Below, piece after piece: positions 1-11,691 of a stretch of 64,000 nt of DNA; positions within the stretch are counted from its first letter, which is position 1, and every line of letters starts with the position of its first letter. The DNA is taken from contig OY757026.1 in NCBI GenBank assembly GCA_963580285.1, positions 65,721,396-65,785,395 of the forward strand. The letters run 5' to 3'. Source of the stretch: Lucinisca nassula (taxonomy: Eukaryota > Mollusca > Bivalvia > Lucinida > Lucinidae). Both the position numbers and the translations under genes were made by a program. The notes below the pieces were generated by a model. The model was not told the origin of the DNA. It did no database searches and was given only the letters and a program-made list of their open reading frames with translations.

Positions 1-74
1 ACCAAGTATTCCTAATAAAAGTTTCAGTACAAACATGTAAGATGCATTTTCTTACAATTTATGAGATGACTCAC

Positions 75-166
75 ATAAGTTTTAATTCATCATCATATCC
101 AACAATCTTCGTAACATCCCACGTTCCAGCTGTCAGGAACATCTTTGACCCATCTGTATGCCTATT
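75..166 (-). CDS. DPP-family exon 12 (LTAGTWDVTKI)
   Basis: 92 bp: 30 codons in phase 0 plus AT of a split codon. Acceptor ATGTTCCAG, donor TTAT/GTGAGT. The peptide contains GSKMFLTAGTWDVTKIVGYD. Thr-x-Gly-x-Trp-Asp/Glu-Val-x-x-Ile is invariant in the family just before the last propeller blades. The remaining propeller and the hydrolase domain with the catalytic triad must lie left of the window. Confidence 0.93.
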
Positions 167-757
167 CTGGAACATATTGCAGGAAAATGGATTACGTTTA
201 TAGACAGTAACTCATTCAAAATATTTCTACCTTTTTCGAAAGGAAACTTCACTAAGAAAAAAAATGGTTCTACACCGCACTTCCTGTTGAGGTCAGATTA
301 GTAGAAAGCAATAAAAAGTCATTAAAATTGCCTCACATGTCCAATGACCCTAAATGTTAGGCTTATGTATTCGCCTGTTTTTGAAGTGCTATAGTGCATT
401 GCCTATGTAATGAAATTTCGATTTTGACCTTCAGACTGTCAGACTCAGGCGGTACTGACCCCCTTTTATAGATCATTAGACAACACTGACAATTCGTTCT
501 TCTTGTATTGGTACCGAACTTTCTTTAGAATGTCCATATGACCATAGGGAGGTCAGATAACTTGATTTGCTTTCATGTTTGATTACACTAAAGTATTACT
601 CTTGTTGTCGTAGCAACGATATTTATATCACAAAGGATACAAAAAGAAAGAAAATCAAGATTCCTATCTCATTTTTGACATCCAACACATAAAATAAGAG
701 ACCCACCTCATCGTTACATAAAAACCATGTTTTTTTTTTTTTTGAAAATCCAAGCTC
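167..757. other. Intronic stretch, nothing recognised
   Basis: AT-rich intron sequence between exon 12 and a PLE-tail fragment. No exon, tRNA or clear repeat boundary was found; short open frames on the minus strand look like chance. Confidence 0.5.
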
Positions 758-975
758 CGTCTCTGGTCGGACCCAGTGGTTTCTTGCTGTCGATTCCTCC
801 CTCACCGTTGTTTCATCTCTGTGGTTGTTTGATTTTTGTGTTCAGGGAGATGTTACAATGATGAGTTAGGAGGCATTCATGCGGACTGAACAAATTATGT
901 TTCTAAACCGCGACAGAAATAAAGGCGATAAGTGTTCCCACGAAAAATCGATTTAAGGAGGGTGGGGAGTAATTC
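758..975 (+). mobile_element. PLE 3'-tail fragment
   Basis: Matches the downstream tail of the Penelope-like element at 11.7-12.3 kb in reverse orientation. Shared blocks include TTTCTTGCTGTCGA, TCATCTCTGTGGTTGTTTGA, ATGATGAGTTAGGAGGC, CATGCGGACTGAACAAATTA and AATCGATTTAA. Truncated at both ends. Confidence 0.7.
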
Positions 976-2092
976 ATTTGTCTTTAGATTTTTTTATTTG
1001 CTTGTATTTTGTAGCTTGATATCTCTGCATTCGTTTGCCGGTGTAAAAATATAGGCATATCATGCTTTTTTTAGGCTTTTTAGCCTTATAGATGGGTACT
1101 GTTTTCGAAATTATCGAATGTTTCAATAATTACCCCAGTCATTGACAAATTGTCGATAACAATTGTTTAAAACAATATTTCCCAGTTTGGTTTAAAAAAA
1201 CACAATGCAGGATAATGTCATGTTTGTGTACCTAGCTGTGAAAGACAAACTCTTTCACAGGTTTTTGTCAAAACACCTATTTACAAATGACTTTTTCTGC
1301 ATTTTTTTCTGTTTTGATATGCAATTTTCACTATATTTGATAAAAGAATGCATTTTTCGTCTTTAGATTTTTCTTATTTTCACATATACTGTGTAACAAT
1401 ATTAGATACACGAAATAGGCGTGAAATTTGACCATGTCACCAGGCATCTGGAAGAAGTTACCCCACCCCAAATAAAAATGGCTAAAAAAGCATTAAGATA
1501 TTGTTTAAATGACAAGAACAAGGATTATACCATTATTATTACACCTACTTTTGCTTCCTTAATGTGATATGTATCAAAGTAATGCATTTTAAATGGAACA
1601 CAATTTCATTTATAAGATTTATGGTGTGAAAAATTGATTTTTCTGGCAAAAAATCCATGTTATCATATTGCCATATTGTCGATTTGTTCATGTTTAAAAG
1701 ATATGAAGCCATTACCATTGTCGCAGACGTTCAAACAATGTCCGATATATGTTATTAATTTACCTTGGAAACAGTATTATGCATTGTTATCTTTCTTTGT
1801 TGCCAATTTATTACCCCACCCCCCTAATGAAATGGGTTGAAATTGATAAAAAAAAATACCATATGCTGATGCAAAAGAATATACAAATTTCCTTTTTCCC
1901 GTTTCAGTTCCTGCCAACGTTATAGGGATAGTAGAAACTACTAGTTATTTTTTCTCTATAATTTTTACTAGTTTTTTTTTTTTTTTTTTTTTTTTTTTTC
2001 ATGCCGTATTGTCCGGAAACGCTATTTAATTATTTATTGCCTGTTTATGCAAACTAAGAAAGGGAGGTGCGATAAGTTATCCCTTTACTATC
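976..2092. other. AT-rich intron, no recognised feature
   Basis: Contains scattered T-runs and a T tract near 1972-1999 but no supported coding exon or bounded repeat. Confidence 0.5.
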
Positions 2093-2252
2093 CGATGAAG
2101 GCAATGATCAGAAATCGATACAATTACCCAACACCTCCGATCAGACACACCAAAGGGAAAGAACCACGAACATGAAATAACTAGACCGTAATGGAAACAT
2201 CAATAGCGGAAAGCCAAAATGGCAGTTACATTCCCACATAGTGGCTATGGTG
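2093..2252 (-). mobile_element. PLE 3'-tail fragment, inverted
   Basis: Begins GGCAATGATCAGAAATCGAT and continues through CACCAAAGGGAAAGAACCAC and AATAGCGGAAAGCCAAAA. This is the extreme 3' end of the PLE tail read on the minus strand; truncated. Confidence 0.75.
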
Positions 2253-2734
2253 GACCTTGATCAGGCATTTGGTTGAGTGTCTCTTAAAGTCATTTAGGAG
2301 GCACAGAGAAAATTTGAAGTAGAGGAGTAGAATGTGAGATTGGTCCATTGGATGTCTGCTAATGCGCGGAGACGTGTCCTTGTAAGTGTCGGTTACATTG
2401 AAAAATTCGAAATGAATGTTGGTGTTCCTCAAGATGCTTTTCTCAGTTAAATACATTCCATTATTGTGCTTTATGTCTTGTCATGCGAGTTCCGCTCTGG
2501 AGGGCTTTGTAATCATAGCTGAATCACTCAAAAAAAGTATCTGGATACTCTTAATTTTGTACGATTCGTTTCAGCTCTACATGGAAAAATCATGCAGAAC
2601 AATCATTTTCTTCAATCCCAGATCAGCGGGGCGGCTATCATGTACTGTACAGACTAACAATGAGAAGTATTTGGGACGACGAAGCACACTGATGCAATTC
2701 TCCCTCCTCGATTCCACAGTTCGAGCCTCGATTT

Positions 2735-2737
<3 letters not shown>

Positions 2738-2789
<52 letters not shown>
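2738..2789 (+). repeat. (TC)n microsatellite
   Basis: About 52 bp of uninterrupted CT dinucleotides. Confidence 0.98.
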
Positions 2790-2790
<1 letters not shown>

Positions 2791-3012
2791 ACCCCATGCG
2801 TACGGACCTGTTGAGTCTAAGATCCTAAATGTGGGTGGCTATTTGTTCACTGAGGTGGGTTAACAGAAATTGAAACTGAGACTGCGACTGATTATTAACA
2901 GAGTAATGTGCGCTGCCAGGCATTACAGTTGTGTCTGCTCTTTTAGTTCATACCAATAACTAGGTGGATAAATATGGCAGTGTTTTTTTTTCTATCTATC
3001 TACTGATACTGC

Positions 3013-3270
3013 GTTAGCCCCCGCCCATCGGGGCTTGAAGAAATAGATGGGTTGTATGATGCTTCCATGCAGAGCTGAAACCGACCCGCACACGTGTACT
3101 GGTAAACGACTTAGAGGATCTAAGCCTGTCCAGCAATGCACGTCGGACCGTCCATGCTTATAAAACTTATATGGCGACAGGTTTTGAGATGTCATTTCAT
3201 CTCAATGTCGGGTAAAAGTCCCACAGAATTGGAAGCAACGTCACCAAAATGACATTTACAGTGTTGAAAA
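3013..3270 (+). repeat. SINE-like repeat A, truncated
   Basis: Starts GCCCCCGCCCATCGGGGC, then the family blocks GATGCTTCC...GCAGAGCTGAAACCGAC, TAGAGGATCTAAGCCTG and CATTTCATCTCAATGTCGGG. The CAAA tail seen in other copies is missing. About ten copies occur in this window. Confidence 0.8.
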
Positions 3271-3294
3271 ATGATAATACGTAGGTCACATTTG

Positions 3295-3562
3295 ACCATT
3301 ACCCCAGGTGTGCATTGCATACACTCCAGGTTTTGCAGGATGAATACCAACACAATAATCCTGTAAGGATCTTTAACCTGCGCAGGGGATGGTTCTCCCT
3401 GCACAGGGGGCCTCCAGTTAACGTCCCGATCCGAAGGACGGTGCACTTTATGACATTAATTTCTGCAAATGATGCCACTGTCCCAGAGCGTGTACGGACA
3501 CTGGGAATCCGGGACCTCTAGCATCAGAGGCAAGTGCACTTACCACTGAGCTATCACACTCC
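3295..3562 (-). repeat. tRNA-derived SINE
   Basis: On the minus strand the head reads GTGTGATAGCTCAGTGGTAA, a tRNA A-box-like sequence, followed about 20 bp later by GGTCCCGGATTCC, a degenerate B box. The body continues to a region ending GGTCAAATGTGACC, which is also found as a fragment at 53990-54045. Confidence 0.78.
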
Positions 3563-4077
3563 TTTTCTTTTTTTTTTTGTTTGTTTTTTTTTTTTTCGAT
3601 TATATGACGTCATGCAAACTAAAGTAAACGTCACTATTGAGTCATTGTTTTGTTTGTATTGACAAAGTATGGCCATGGAATATGTGCAGTGGCAGACTCT
3701 TCAAGGCTTATTTTTGACACCAATGGAAAAATAAAGTAAACGTCTTGCGTTAAAGAGAGTTCAGATTTGCCGTGGAAAGATGATGGGCTGAAATCGGAGG
3801 AAACCAATCAGTAGCTGAAAAAATACAGGGTTAGTCTGTTTATCACTTAATTTTCATGTGCTTACAGCCATGCGAACTAGACCGGAAAGTAGTCTATGAA
3901 GTCGCAAAATATTTTACAACAAAAAAACACACTGTAATGGTTATTAAATATTACAAAAACCTCAGAAAACACTTTAAAAACAAAATACAAACTAAAGTTA
4001 TTTTGAGGTAAAAATTCGAACTTGATTACGGCAGAGTCAGTTATGCGCGACCCTCCTTAAGTCCCCCAATGGAATTC

Positions 4078-4345
4078 ATTCCACTGACCGTTCCAAGGCG
4101 GTTCTTCTGTCGCTGTTTATTTTTGTTATGGTTTGTTTTTGAACACGTGTATCGCTTATATTATTTTGATTTGGATATTGGTCATTTTGTGGGAAAGCAA
4201 CAGTCCTTTCGGCTTTCCGCTATTGGTGTTTCCATTATGGTCTAGTTGTTTCATGTTTGTGCTTCTTTCCTTTTGGCGTCTCTGGTGGGAGCTGTGGGTT
4301 AATTGTATCGATTCCTGATCATTGCCTTCACTTCTGTTTTGAAGA
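4078..4345 (+). mobile_element. Solo PLE 3' tail
   Basis: Begins CCACTGACCGTTCCAAGGCG, runs through GGTTTGT, GGCTTTCCGCTATTGGTGTT and TTTGGCGTCTCTGGTGGGAG, and ends in ATTCCTGATCATTGCCTTCA. It corresponds to the last 260 bp of the PLE at 11.7-15.3 kb, as expected for a 5'-truncated copy. Confidence 0.8.
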
Positions 4346-4429
4346 GAAAGATAATCAATCAATATAGCTCTTCAGTTCGACTTCAAGTCATATGATTGTC
4401 TTAAACTAACTGAAATACAAGTTTCCTAC

Positions 4430-4549
4430 CTTAAGACCTATGGTTGCGTCTATTTTAGCCACATGTCTGAAACTGCCTGAATCGCCATCGTTTCGGGATA
4501 AAATCAGGAAATAACTACCACCATCTGGCGTGAACATGGCAGAGGAATA
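4430..4549 (-). CDS. DPP-family exon 11 (FTPDGGSYF)
   Basis: 120 bp, exactly 40 codons, phase 0 at both ends. Acceptor CTTTTTCAAG, donor AAG/GTAGGA. The peptide begins YSSAMFTPDGGSYFLILSRN and continues DGDSGSFRHVAKID. The Phe-x-x-Asp-Gly-x-x-Tyr/Phe strand and the Phe-Arg-His-Val/Ile strand are conserved in S9B propellers. A PLE tail fragment ends about 85 bp to the left. Confidence 0.94.
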
Positions 4550-4693
4550 CTTGAAAAAGAGAAAATGTAAATGGAATATTTATTTACTTATTCCTGTCTG
4601 TTAGCACTGAAGTTGATGTTTTTGGTCTTGTCTTGATTACAGCGAGTACCAATAACATATATATTGTATGCATATATAATAAATTTGAATTTT

Positions 4694-4897
4694 AACCCCT
4701 ATCTTGCTGAATATTCATTTAAGCCACACCCATTTCTGTCTATCAACCAATCAAATTACTTGAGTTAATTTATTGCTATAAATTAATCAATTGAATGTCA
4801 AACAGTCTAGATCCTGATTAGAGTCAGAAGCCATCTGATCTGGATCTACACTGTTTGCAAAGACAGGGGTTGTCGTGAACAGCAAGATAAGAGTTAA
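4694..4897. mobile_element. Palindromic MITE, AACCCTTATC family
   Basis: Ends are AACCCCTATCTTGCTG and CAGCAAGATAAGAGTT, imperfect inverted repeats. The centre contains the GAAGCCATCTGATC half-hairpin seen intact at 63.4 kb. Two further copies lie at 62.8 and 63.3 kb. Confidence 0.82.
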
Positions 4898-5011
4898 CGG
4901 TGTATATTCTATTATTCATAGTACCCGAATATGAGTTAATAATGAGGGATAAGCTGATAAACCGCCAAACAAACACTGCTTGTGACAAAAAAATGTAACA
5001 GCAGTAAATAA

Positions 5012-5790
5012 TAATCAAAAATGAGTTCCTTTAAGAGCAATGAAAACATTCCTAAGAAACAAGATGGGTCATACTACGTAGTTTCGGCTAATAAAGCCTC
5101 ATCAGTGACCCTGTAATGATCCGGCAAAGAAAGCCAGAGGAAACATACTGCAACTTTGCGAATTTCGAATAGGCAGTCGATTCAAAGATTGACATAAATC
5201 AAAATGGGGTCCAAATAATTAAAAGTAGAAGTAAAACAAAGATCAGGAATTGATACAATTAACTTACTCCATCCATAAAAGACACCAAATAACCTGTCTA
5301 GAATATGAGTCTAAACCAATAATTTATTTCTGATTTCTCAGAATATTCACACTGATCTCAAAGGACCAAAAGTAAAATATAAACTGCACTATGGTTGATG
5401 TACGGGGAGACGTTTTACGGCCGCCACACGGCACAACACCAGCTGCAATGAAGGCAAATAATAATCAAAAATTAGTTCCTTTAAGAGCAATGAAAACATT
5501 CCTAAGAAACAAGATGGGTCATACTACGTAGTTTCGGCTAATAAAGCCTCATCAGTGACCCTGTAATGATCCGGCAAAGAAAGCTAGAGGAAACATACTG
5601 CAACTTTGCGAATTTCGAATAGGCAGTCGATTCAAAGACTGATATAAATCAAAATGGGGTCCAAATAATTAAAAACCTGTCTAGAATATGAGTCTAAACC
5701 AATAATTTATTTCTGATTTCTCAGAATATTCACACTGATCTCAAAGGACCAAAAGTAAAATATAAACTGCACTATGGTTGATGTACGGGG
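5012..5790 (+). repeat. Tandem pair of repeat E units
   Basis: Two direct copies begin TGAGTTCCTTTAAGAGCAAT (5021) and TTAGTTCCTTTAAGAGCAAT (5472). Each contains GTAGTTTCGGCTAATAAAGC and CTCATCAGTGACCCTG, then CTGTCTAGAATATGAGTCTA and CACTATGGTTGATGTACGGG. Unit 1 has an extra 70 bp that resembles the end of the PLE tail. A third unit is at 11.26 kb. Confidence 0.85.
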
Positions 5791-6046
5791 TATGTAAGCC
5801 CTTTTCGGCGACCTTTTTATCCAGATTAGGCTTCGTGAAAAGACTTCTGTATCGGATATATTGTCATGTATAACAATGGTGATGTGCTTTGACATCTGCA
5901 GTATCTTCGAAAGCATCCGTTGCGCGTGTAAGTCAGTAACCTAGTTGATCCGGAACGGTATTGTCCGAAGCTGTCATAGTCTCTTTGCGGGGAAATAGAT
6001 TGCAACAGGAACCCATGCCCATATGAGACGATAATATACTATTCAT

Positions 6047-6293
6047 TTCGATAACTCACCAGTGTGAGATATGGCCTTTCAATATGTTCAAAACGGTCAT
6101 TTTTCTGATGAAATATTGTGACATGTCTTATTTATACTCGCAGCATTGAGGCGGAACTAACGACTACCCACAACTTCATTATGTCTTGGAGCATAAATAG
6201 GAACCATAATGTATACCACTGTAAACCCCTATTTTCTCTATATAAAAGGGGTTAAGAAGGGTGTTCATTACACGGACCTGTTAGCGTGAAGTA
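6047..6293. mobile_element. Hairpin MITE subfamily B, degraded
   Basis: Starts TTCGATAACTCACCAGTGTG and ends CACGGACCTGTTAGCGTGA, the B termini. Half of the central palindrome (GAGGCGGAACTAACGACTAC) remains; internal block TAAACCCC...CTCTATATAAAAGGGG present. Confidence 0.8.
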
Positions 6294-6518
6294 TGTATCT
6301 TAAAATGTCATCAGATGAAAATATAATATATTTTTTTTTTATTTTTTTGTTCAAAATACAGTTTGTTATTGTGTTTGGGTCGTTATAACTAGTGCCCAGC
6401 ATTCGTGTTTCAGAGCTAACAACAGAAAGTATCTTCTACCCCAAAACGTGATATGCATTCAATGACAATTTGTCAAGACCTCAATTTTAATAGGAATGTA
6501 TAAATAACAGATACTTAC

Positions 6519-6557
6519 AATATCTACCCAACCTCTTTCATATTCAACTCTGTGATT
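6519..6557 (-). CDS. DPP-family micro-exon 10 (GWVDI)
   Basis: Only 39 bp, 13 codons, phase 0 at both ends. Acceptor GTGGTATTTTCAG, donor ATT/GTAAGT. The peptide NHRVEYERGWVDI matches the family His-x-x-x-x-x-x-x-Gly-Trp-Val motif that closes one propeller blade. Too short for any ORF finder, but both splice sites are strong and the phases on both sides fit. Confidence 0.86.
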
Positions 6558-6861
6558 CTGAAAATACCACAACAACCAATAAGCTAAACGATTGCAATTA
6601 TGTATTATGTAAAAACACATATGGTATGAAGGGGATTTTTCAAGGTGTATCACTTGTTAAAATTATGATAACAAATAACAATTATTATTATAGAATTTTG
6701 CATAGAAATTGTGATAAAAACATTTGTCGAGTTCCATAATATTGAGATTGCAACGAAAGCAAATTATTTAAGGTATTTAACGAGTGAGTACCGTGTGTCT
6801 CCTGGAAGAAAACTTGTTTCGTGATAAAGAGTAGTATCCGCTGAAATTTCACATTTGGAAA

Positions 6862-7075
6862 ACACGTCCGTGTGAAATAATGGCGTCCAGCATGGTGTCA
6901 GAAATTACACATTTTGAGTAAAAATTATAACATCTTTCTTTATTCTGCTTTCAACATAGATATTGTGAAATATTCGGCATGAGTTCATATGGCTAAGGAC
7001 GCACGAGCTTGCGAGTGCGTCTTCGCCATTTGAATAAGTGCCGAATATTTCACAATATTAAGTCAATAACCTTTT
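6862..7075. mobile_element. Hairpin element with a different palindromic core
   Basis: Left part resembles MITE B (AACACGTCCGTGTGAAATAA). The core at 6959-7061 is a long palindrome: GATATTGTGAAATATTCGGC pairs with GCCGAATATTTCACAATAT around a central GCACGAGCTTGCGAGTGC. Confidence 0.72.
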
Positions 7076-7880
7076 TATTATATACCAAAAAACTTGAACT
7101 AGCTACTAGAATTCAGCATTGCCTGGTATAGAATTTTGAACGTAAAATAAGATTATATATCTTTAAGTGGTTTGAAATAGAAAACAATGAAGGTCGTTAA
7201 GTGTCTCCCTACACGTTGAAAACCACGCCCAATGGCGCCAAAGCGAATTCGACGTTAACGTTGGTGGATGTGTCGTCATTAAAACACTGACGTTTCCCAA
7301 AGGAGGACGCCATTTTTCCGAAGCGTCGGTTATATTTCTTTCAAAATAATTCTGTTTTCTTACAAGAAAGTATTGAAAATTTAAACAGATTGCAGGTAGT
7401 TCATATTGGACAGCATAAAATACGCTTTATGCACTTTGTCAGAACCTATATTCGTTGTCTAATAAATCATCACAAAAAGACAGAACAAACGATATATTCG
7501 TTTTGTTTTGCGTTCTTTCTGTCGAGGCGTACAATAAGATGGCTACCGATGTAGCTTGGGCGAAGCTTGCTTACCAAGTAATGCTTACTATCCGCGGACA
7601 CATGATTACACTCTTTTGGAGTCCATGTCTGTTGATCTGGACATTGATATTTGCCATTTTGTCTATGGCTTAATGATTTTGGATTTACGCTTTGGTACTA
7701 CGACCTAAACTACCTTGAATTACATAGTTTTGAAAGTAGTTCTATTGAGAACGAGACTGCTTATCTACGGGCAATATGAACTTGACTACGGGCAATATGG
7801 AAAAATATTGACCGGTAACTTCTGTACAAAGTAAAGGGGACATTTTCTGGGTATATAATAATTATAGCTATATAATAAAT
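7076..7880. other. Intron, no gene recognised
   Basis: Includes a GC-richer stretch (7200-7330) and a 72-codon open frame at 7455-7673 with no recognisable motif and no splice context. I do not call it a gene. Confidence 0.45.
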
Positions 7881-7884
7881 GCAC

Positions 7885-8172
7885 ATTATTACGACCACCC
7901 TCGGACGCGTCTGACAGAAGATCAGGAGGTGGTGGGTTCGATATATACCGCGGTAGGCTACGTTCTTTCTAGGTGATTGACCATGGAATATTTTCTACGG
8001 TCTTTCTCTCCCTTACGCTGATTGGCAGTTGTCAGTTTCTGGTGAAGGAATCTACTGGTGAACCGCTTCCGTATAAGCATGTCCGAGAAAAGTGCGGATA
8101 GGTAAATTTACGGCTCGATAAGATCTTAACGGTGTTGACTGGGCCGTAAAACTCCAAAACAAACAAACCATT
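7885..8172 (+). repeat. tRNA-derived SINE D with CAAA tail
   Basis: The head contains GAGGTGGTGGGTTCGATATA, a B-box-like sequence, and the body ends GTTGACTGGGCCGTAAAACT then CCAAAACAAACAAACC. A copy in the opposite orientation follows at 8.32 kb. Confidence 0.75.
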
Positions 8173-8321
8173 GATTCATCTGTTTTCAAATGTAAATGAA
8201 TGGAAAATCAGGCGTTATGCTGTACGCAAAATGGCGTCATTTCACACGTCTGGCCCCGCGTTACACATGGCTGATTTCTAACTACGCAACAAATGCCGGG
8301 AAAGAGAGCTAGCAACGACGA

Positions 8322-8640
8322 TAATTTGTTTATTTGTTTGTATTGGAGTTTAACGGCCCAGTCAACACTATCTTGTTTATGTTTGAGCCAGTCAGTGTAC
8401 CTACCAGCACATTTCCTGGGCAGGCTTATACGTAAGAGGTTAACCAGGACAGTGCACATTCTTTTGCCAGAAACTTACAACTGCCCTTCTTGAATCAGCG
8501 GAATGGAGAGACTGACCGTAGAAAAGATTTTATGATCAATCTCCACGAAAGAATATTGCTGAACCCACGTCCTCCTGATCACCGGTCAGACGAGCATCCG
8601 ACAGAGCTACCGATGCCGGCGCAAGGATACGAAAGAAGAA
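8322..8640 (-). repeat. tRNA-derived SINE D, inverted copy
   Basis: Begins TTTGTTTGTATTGGAGTTTA (the reversed CAAA tail), then ACGGCCCAGTCAACAC, GGCAGGCTTATACGTAAG and CACGTCCTCCTGATCACCGG. Together with the preceding copy it forms an inverted pair 150 bp apart. Confidence 0.75.
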
Positions 8641-8843
8641 AACTCGAGTGGATTGATACGGGATTCAGTAGGTATTTTTGTTTCGGAAAATTGGCAAGTG
8701 ACTGCAATATTTTGGGAGGTATATAATAATGACACCTATCTTGCTTCTAAAGAAAAACATACGTATCTGTGCCGACACCGTTCGAAGGGACAAGAAGACG
8801 AACGACTTCTTTTTCCTTAATAATCTGAATCAGTTTTACTCAC

Positions 8844-8967
8844 ACTTTTACACCTGCCAGTCTTTACAGGGCATATACTGATGATAGACACATTCTGAGC
8901 TCTGTTTAGCCATGTGACCAGAACATTGTCCTCATTCTGCCAGGTAACTGTTGTAAAATAGTGATCT
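8844..8967 (-). CDS. DPP-family exon 9 (VTWQNEDNVLVTWLNRAQN)
   Basis: 124 bp: one base completing Glu, then 41 codons. Acceptor ACATTTTCAG, donor AAAAGT/GTGAGT. The peptide begins DHYFTTVTWQNEDNVLVTWL and continues NRAQNVSIISI. Asp-His-Tyr, Thr-Trp, and Leu-x-x-Trp-Leu-Asn-Arg-x-Gln-Asn are classic S9B propeller motifs. Cysteines at the end of the exon (ICP and GRC) correspond to a disulfide-bearing loop in vertebrate family members. An Asn-Val-Ser glycosylation sequon is present. Confidence 0.96.
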
Positions 8968-9365
8968 CTGAAAATGTTAAAACAATATGTTTGCTTGAAT
9001 CTACCCTACAGACAAACTGTTACTTATTTATAACAACATAACACAACGGATCTCAACAAGTGTCGGAACTCCTGTTACATTTAAATGTCCACAACTAACA
9101 AAAAGCACTTTGCATTTCTGACAGAGTATTGCTCTTGTTTTTTTTCGTTTACAAATTGATGATCACGACGTTATCTAATTATGTTACCGGTAATTTACTT
9201 CTCATTTAATGCCTTTTACCAAAACTGTCTACGATAACCCTAGGTTTATTCTATTGCAAATCTTGTCATCCTTGTTATGAATGCGCTTAATTGTGGCTTA
9301 CAAGGATATATAACATGTTTAAGCTAAGATAATCACAGAAACAAAAACAAATATCAGAAAACATA

Positions 9366-9595
9366 ATTAATATATATTCTATAAATAGGTAAGCCTTTGG
9401 AAGCAATGTCAACAAAGATTTAAAAACTGTAGTGAACAAGCCAGACAAGCTAGTTTTGACCAATTAGACCTCATTATTGACCTCAAATACTTTCGAAATT
9501 CCGCAGTGGAAACGCCAATTTATATATAAACAACACTATGATGACTTGCGGATATGCTTTTTACGGCCGCCACACGTCCTCTTATCCTCAAACTA
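9366..9595 (+). repeat. Repeat E, partial
   Basis: Contains AGACAAGCTAGTTTTGACCA, ATTAGACCTCATTATTGACC, CGAAATTCCGCAGTGGAA, and the 3' block TTTTTACGGCCGCCACACG. Degraded member of the TTTCGGCC/CATCAGTGACC repeat. Confidence 0.65.
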
Positions 9596-10402
9596 CGGAG
9601 AAGTTTACCATGTATTACAATAAGGTAATCCTTAGGATCTGTGAAAAAAAGCTGTAAAACAGTATTATGGACATTTGTATCTAAATTGACTTGAATCACC
9701 GACATTTTGGCTCCAGGTCTCTCATTGCAGTGAGTTTAAGCAGGCGTTGAATCTCATATATAAAAATTTGCTCAGCATTTATTTCATGGCTACAAAATTA
9801 ATGTTATCTCCTGTTTTAGAGATAAAAGTATTTTAGTGTATGACTTACCGGACTCAACTTCTCACGACAGTATACATAGATTAAGGCATTTATAAGCGCG
9901 CATTAACCTAGAAATGGGCTGAACAATTGGCATTGAAAAGAGCACGAAGCCAACAATGTAACAAAAGGGGCCTAATAAACTACTGATCAACATAATTCTC
10001 GGGGGATGAAGCATTTAAACAATTAGATATTATGTTCCAAACAGAAACAGGCAGTTTTTAGTTATGGTTGGTAAAGTAATATGGCTATTGCTTTATAAGT
10101 AAATACATATGTTGAAGCCTTTGCAAAAAAGTGATTAAGTAGGATGGCTCAATACGTATTACACCGTTAGGGACTTAGGTTCACATTTCCATGGAACAAA
10201 ACATAATCTCTTCTTGATCACAATAAAGAGATGTGCACAATTCATTAGGTATATACCAATCTGATAATCTGTCAGACCCTGAAACGATTTTATCAGCAAA
10301 TCATGATAATGCACATAATGGACATATGCAGGTTAGGTATCAAAAGTTTTAATGTAAATCTTAAAAAGAAAGATCATCGACAAGTTAGCTTCAAATACTT
10401 AC

Positions 10403-10497
10403 TCTTTATCGATTTCCTTCGGTGGATGCAGCATACTGGTTATATTGGAACTAAAATGTATTATCTTCAAAGTCACTTTTGGATTTGGCGTGCCTGC
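10403..10497 (-). CDS. DPP-family exon 8 (AGTPNPKV)
   Basis: 95 bp: 31 codons from phase 0 plus GA of a split Glu. Acceptor CAATTTTAG, donor AAAGA/GTAAGT. The peptide begins AGTPNPKVTLKIIHF and ends KEIDK. After the Pro-Tyr-Pro-Lys end of exon 7, the family has Ala-Gly-x-x-Asn-Pro-x-Val, as here. The 8.1-kb intron between exons 7 and 8 holds the permuted Penelope-like element. Confidence 0.93.
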
Positions 10498-10646
10498 CTA
10501 AAATTGAAAATAAATGAAATTGAAAAGGCAGTCGGAATGTTCTCTTTATATCTAAACTCCTTTCAATCTGGAATGGATTTTCCACGCTATTTGAACAATA
10601 TTCATCCAAAATAAATCTTTCCTTTGAAAAAAGCCCCTTAATACGT

Positions 10647-10866
10647 CATTACGATAACACGCCCATTCTACGTATTGCATTTGCCCACATCTCAAAAATT
10701 GCTACTTTTCTGTTGAAAATCCGTGATATTTTTTCTTATTTATACTGCAAACATAGGTTATGGGTGCTCAATAGAACCGCTAATGTATACCCCCATAAAC
10801 CCCAGTTTTCTCTATATAAAGTGGGTTTGAGGGGGATGCTCATTTCACGGACTTGCCCACGTGATG
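10647..10866. mobile_element. Hairpin MITE B, missing half of core
   Basis: Starts CATTACGATAACACGCCC and ends GGACTTGCCCACGTGATG. The left arm of the palindrome is truncated (GGGTGCTCAATAGAACCGCT) and the right arm is deleted. Confidence 0.85.
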
Positions 10867-11254
10867 TGAAACGAGAACAAATACGAATGCGGTAAAAGTG
10901 AACTTCTTCAAGATGTATTAATAACTGTAAAAGTATAGGCCAGGCTTACATGGTAAAACTTCATTTCTTGACTCTAAAAATCTATATTTGCACGATGAAG
11001 TGATATAGTTAGTTTCCCTATTTCTGTTACAAACAACAGAGATTGCATATGCTCGTTAGTACCTCCTCATCAATTGTTTCCGATCATAAATAAGGAAATC
11101 GATGTATAACTTAATACATTCAATTGTTGTTTATATTAATTTGGGATTAAGAGGGATTTCCAATTACAATGAATTTGAAAGAGATCGTAGGTGTAGCGCC
11201 CATTTCATATATAACACGTGTGCGTGATGTTAAATATTTGCATAAGGAGAATAA

Positions 11255-11640
11255 AAATCAAAATGAGTTCCTTTAAGAGCAATGAAAACATTCATAAGAA
11301 AGAAGATGGGTCATACTACGTAGTTTCGGCTAATAAAGCCTCATCAGTGACCCTGCAATGATCCGGCAAATAAAGCCAGAGGAAACATACTGCAATTTTG
11401 CGAATTTCGAACAGGCAGTCGATTCAAAGACTTATATAAATCAAAATGGGGTCCAAATAATTAAAAACCTGTCTAGAATATAAGTCTAAACCAATAATTT
11501 ATTTCTGATTTCTCAGAATATTCACGCTGATCTCAAAGGACCAAAAGTAAAATATAAACTGCACTATGGTTGATGTACGGGGAGACGTTTTACGGCCGCC
11601 ACACGGCACAACACCAGCTGCAGTGAAGGCAAATAAAATC
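11255..11640 (+). repeat. Repeat E unit
   Basis: Nearly the same as the pair at 5.0-5.8 kb: TGAGTTCCTTTAAGAGCAAT through CACTATGGTTGATGTACGGG and GACGTTTTACGGCCGCCACA. It directly abuts the terminal PLE tail. Confidence 0.85.
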
Positions 11641-11691
11641 GTCTAAATATTAGCATTTTCATTTGCTCGGGACAAATTCCTTACTTTCTGA

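Noticed and set aside
3012..3270. Possible tRNA gene in SINE A
   Set aside because: No cloverleaf or paired A/B boxes could be drawn; treated as a repeat.
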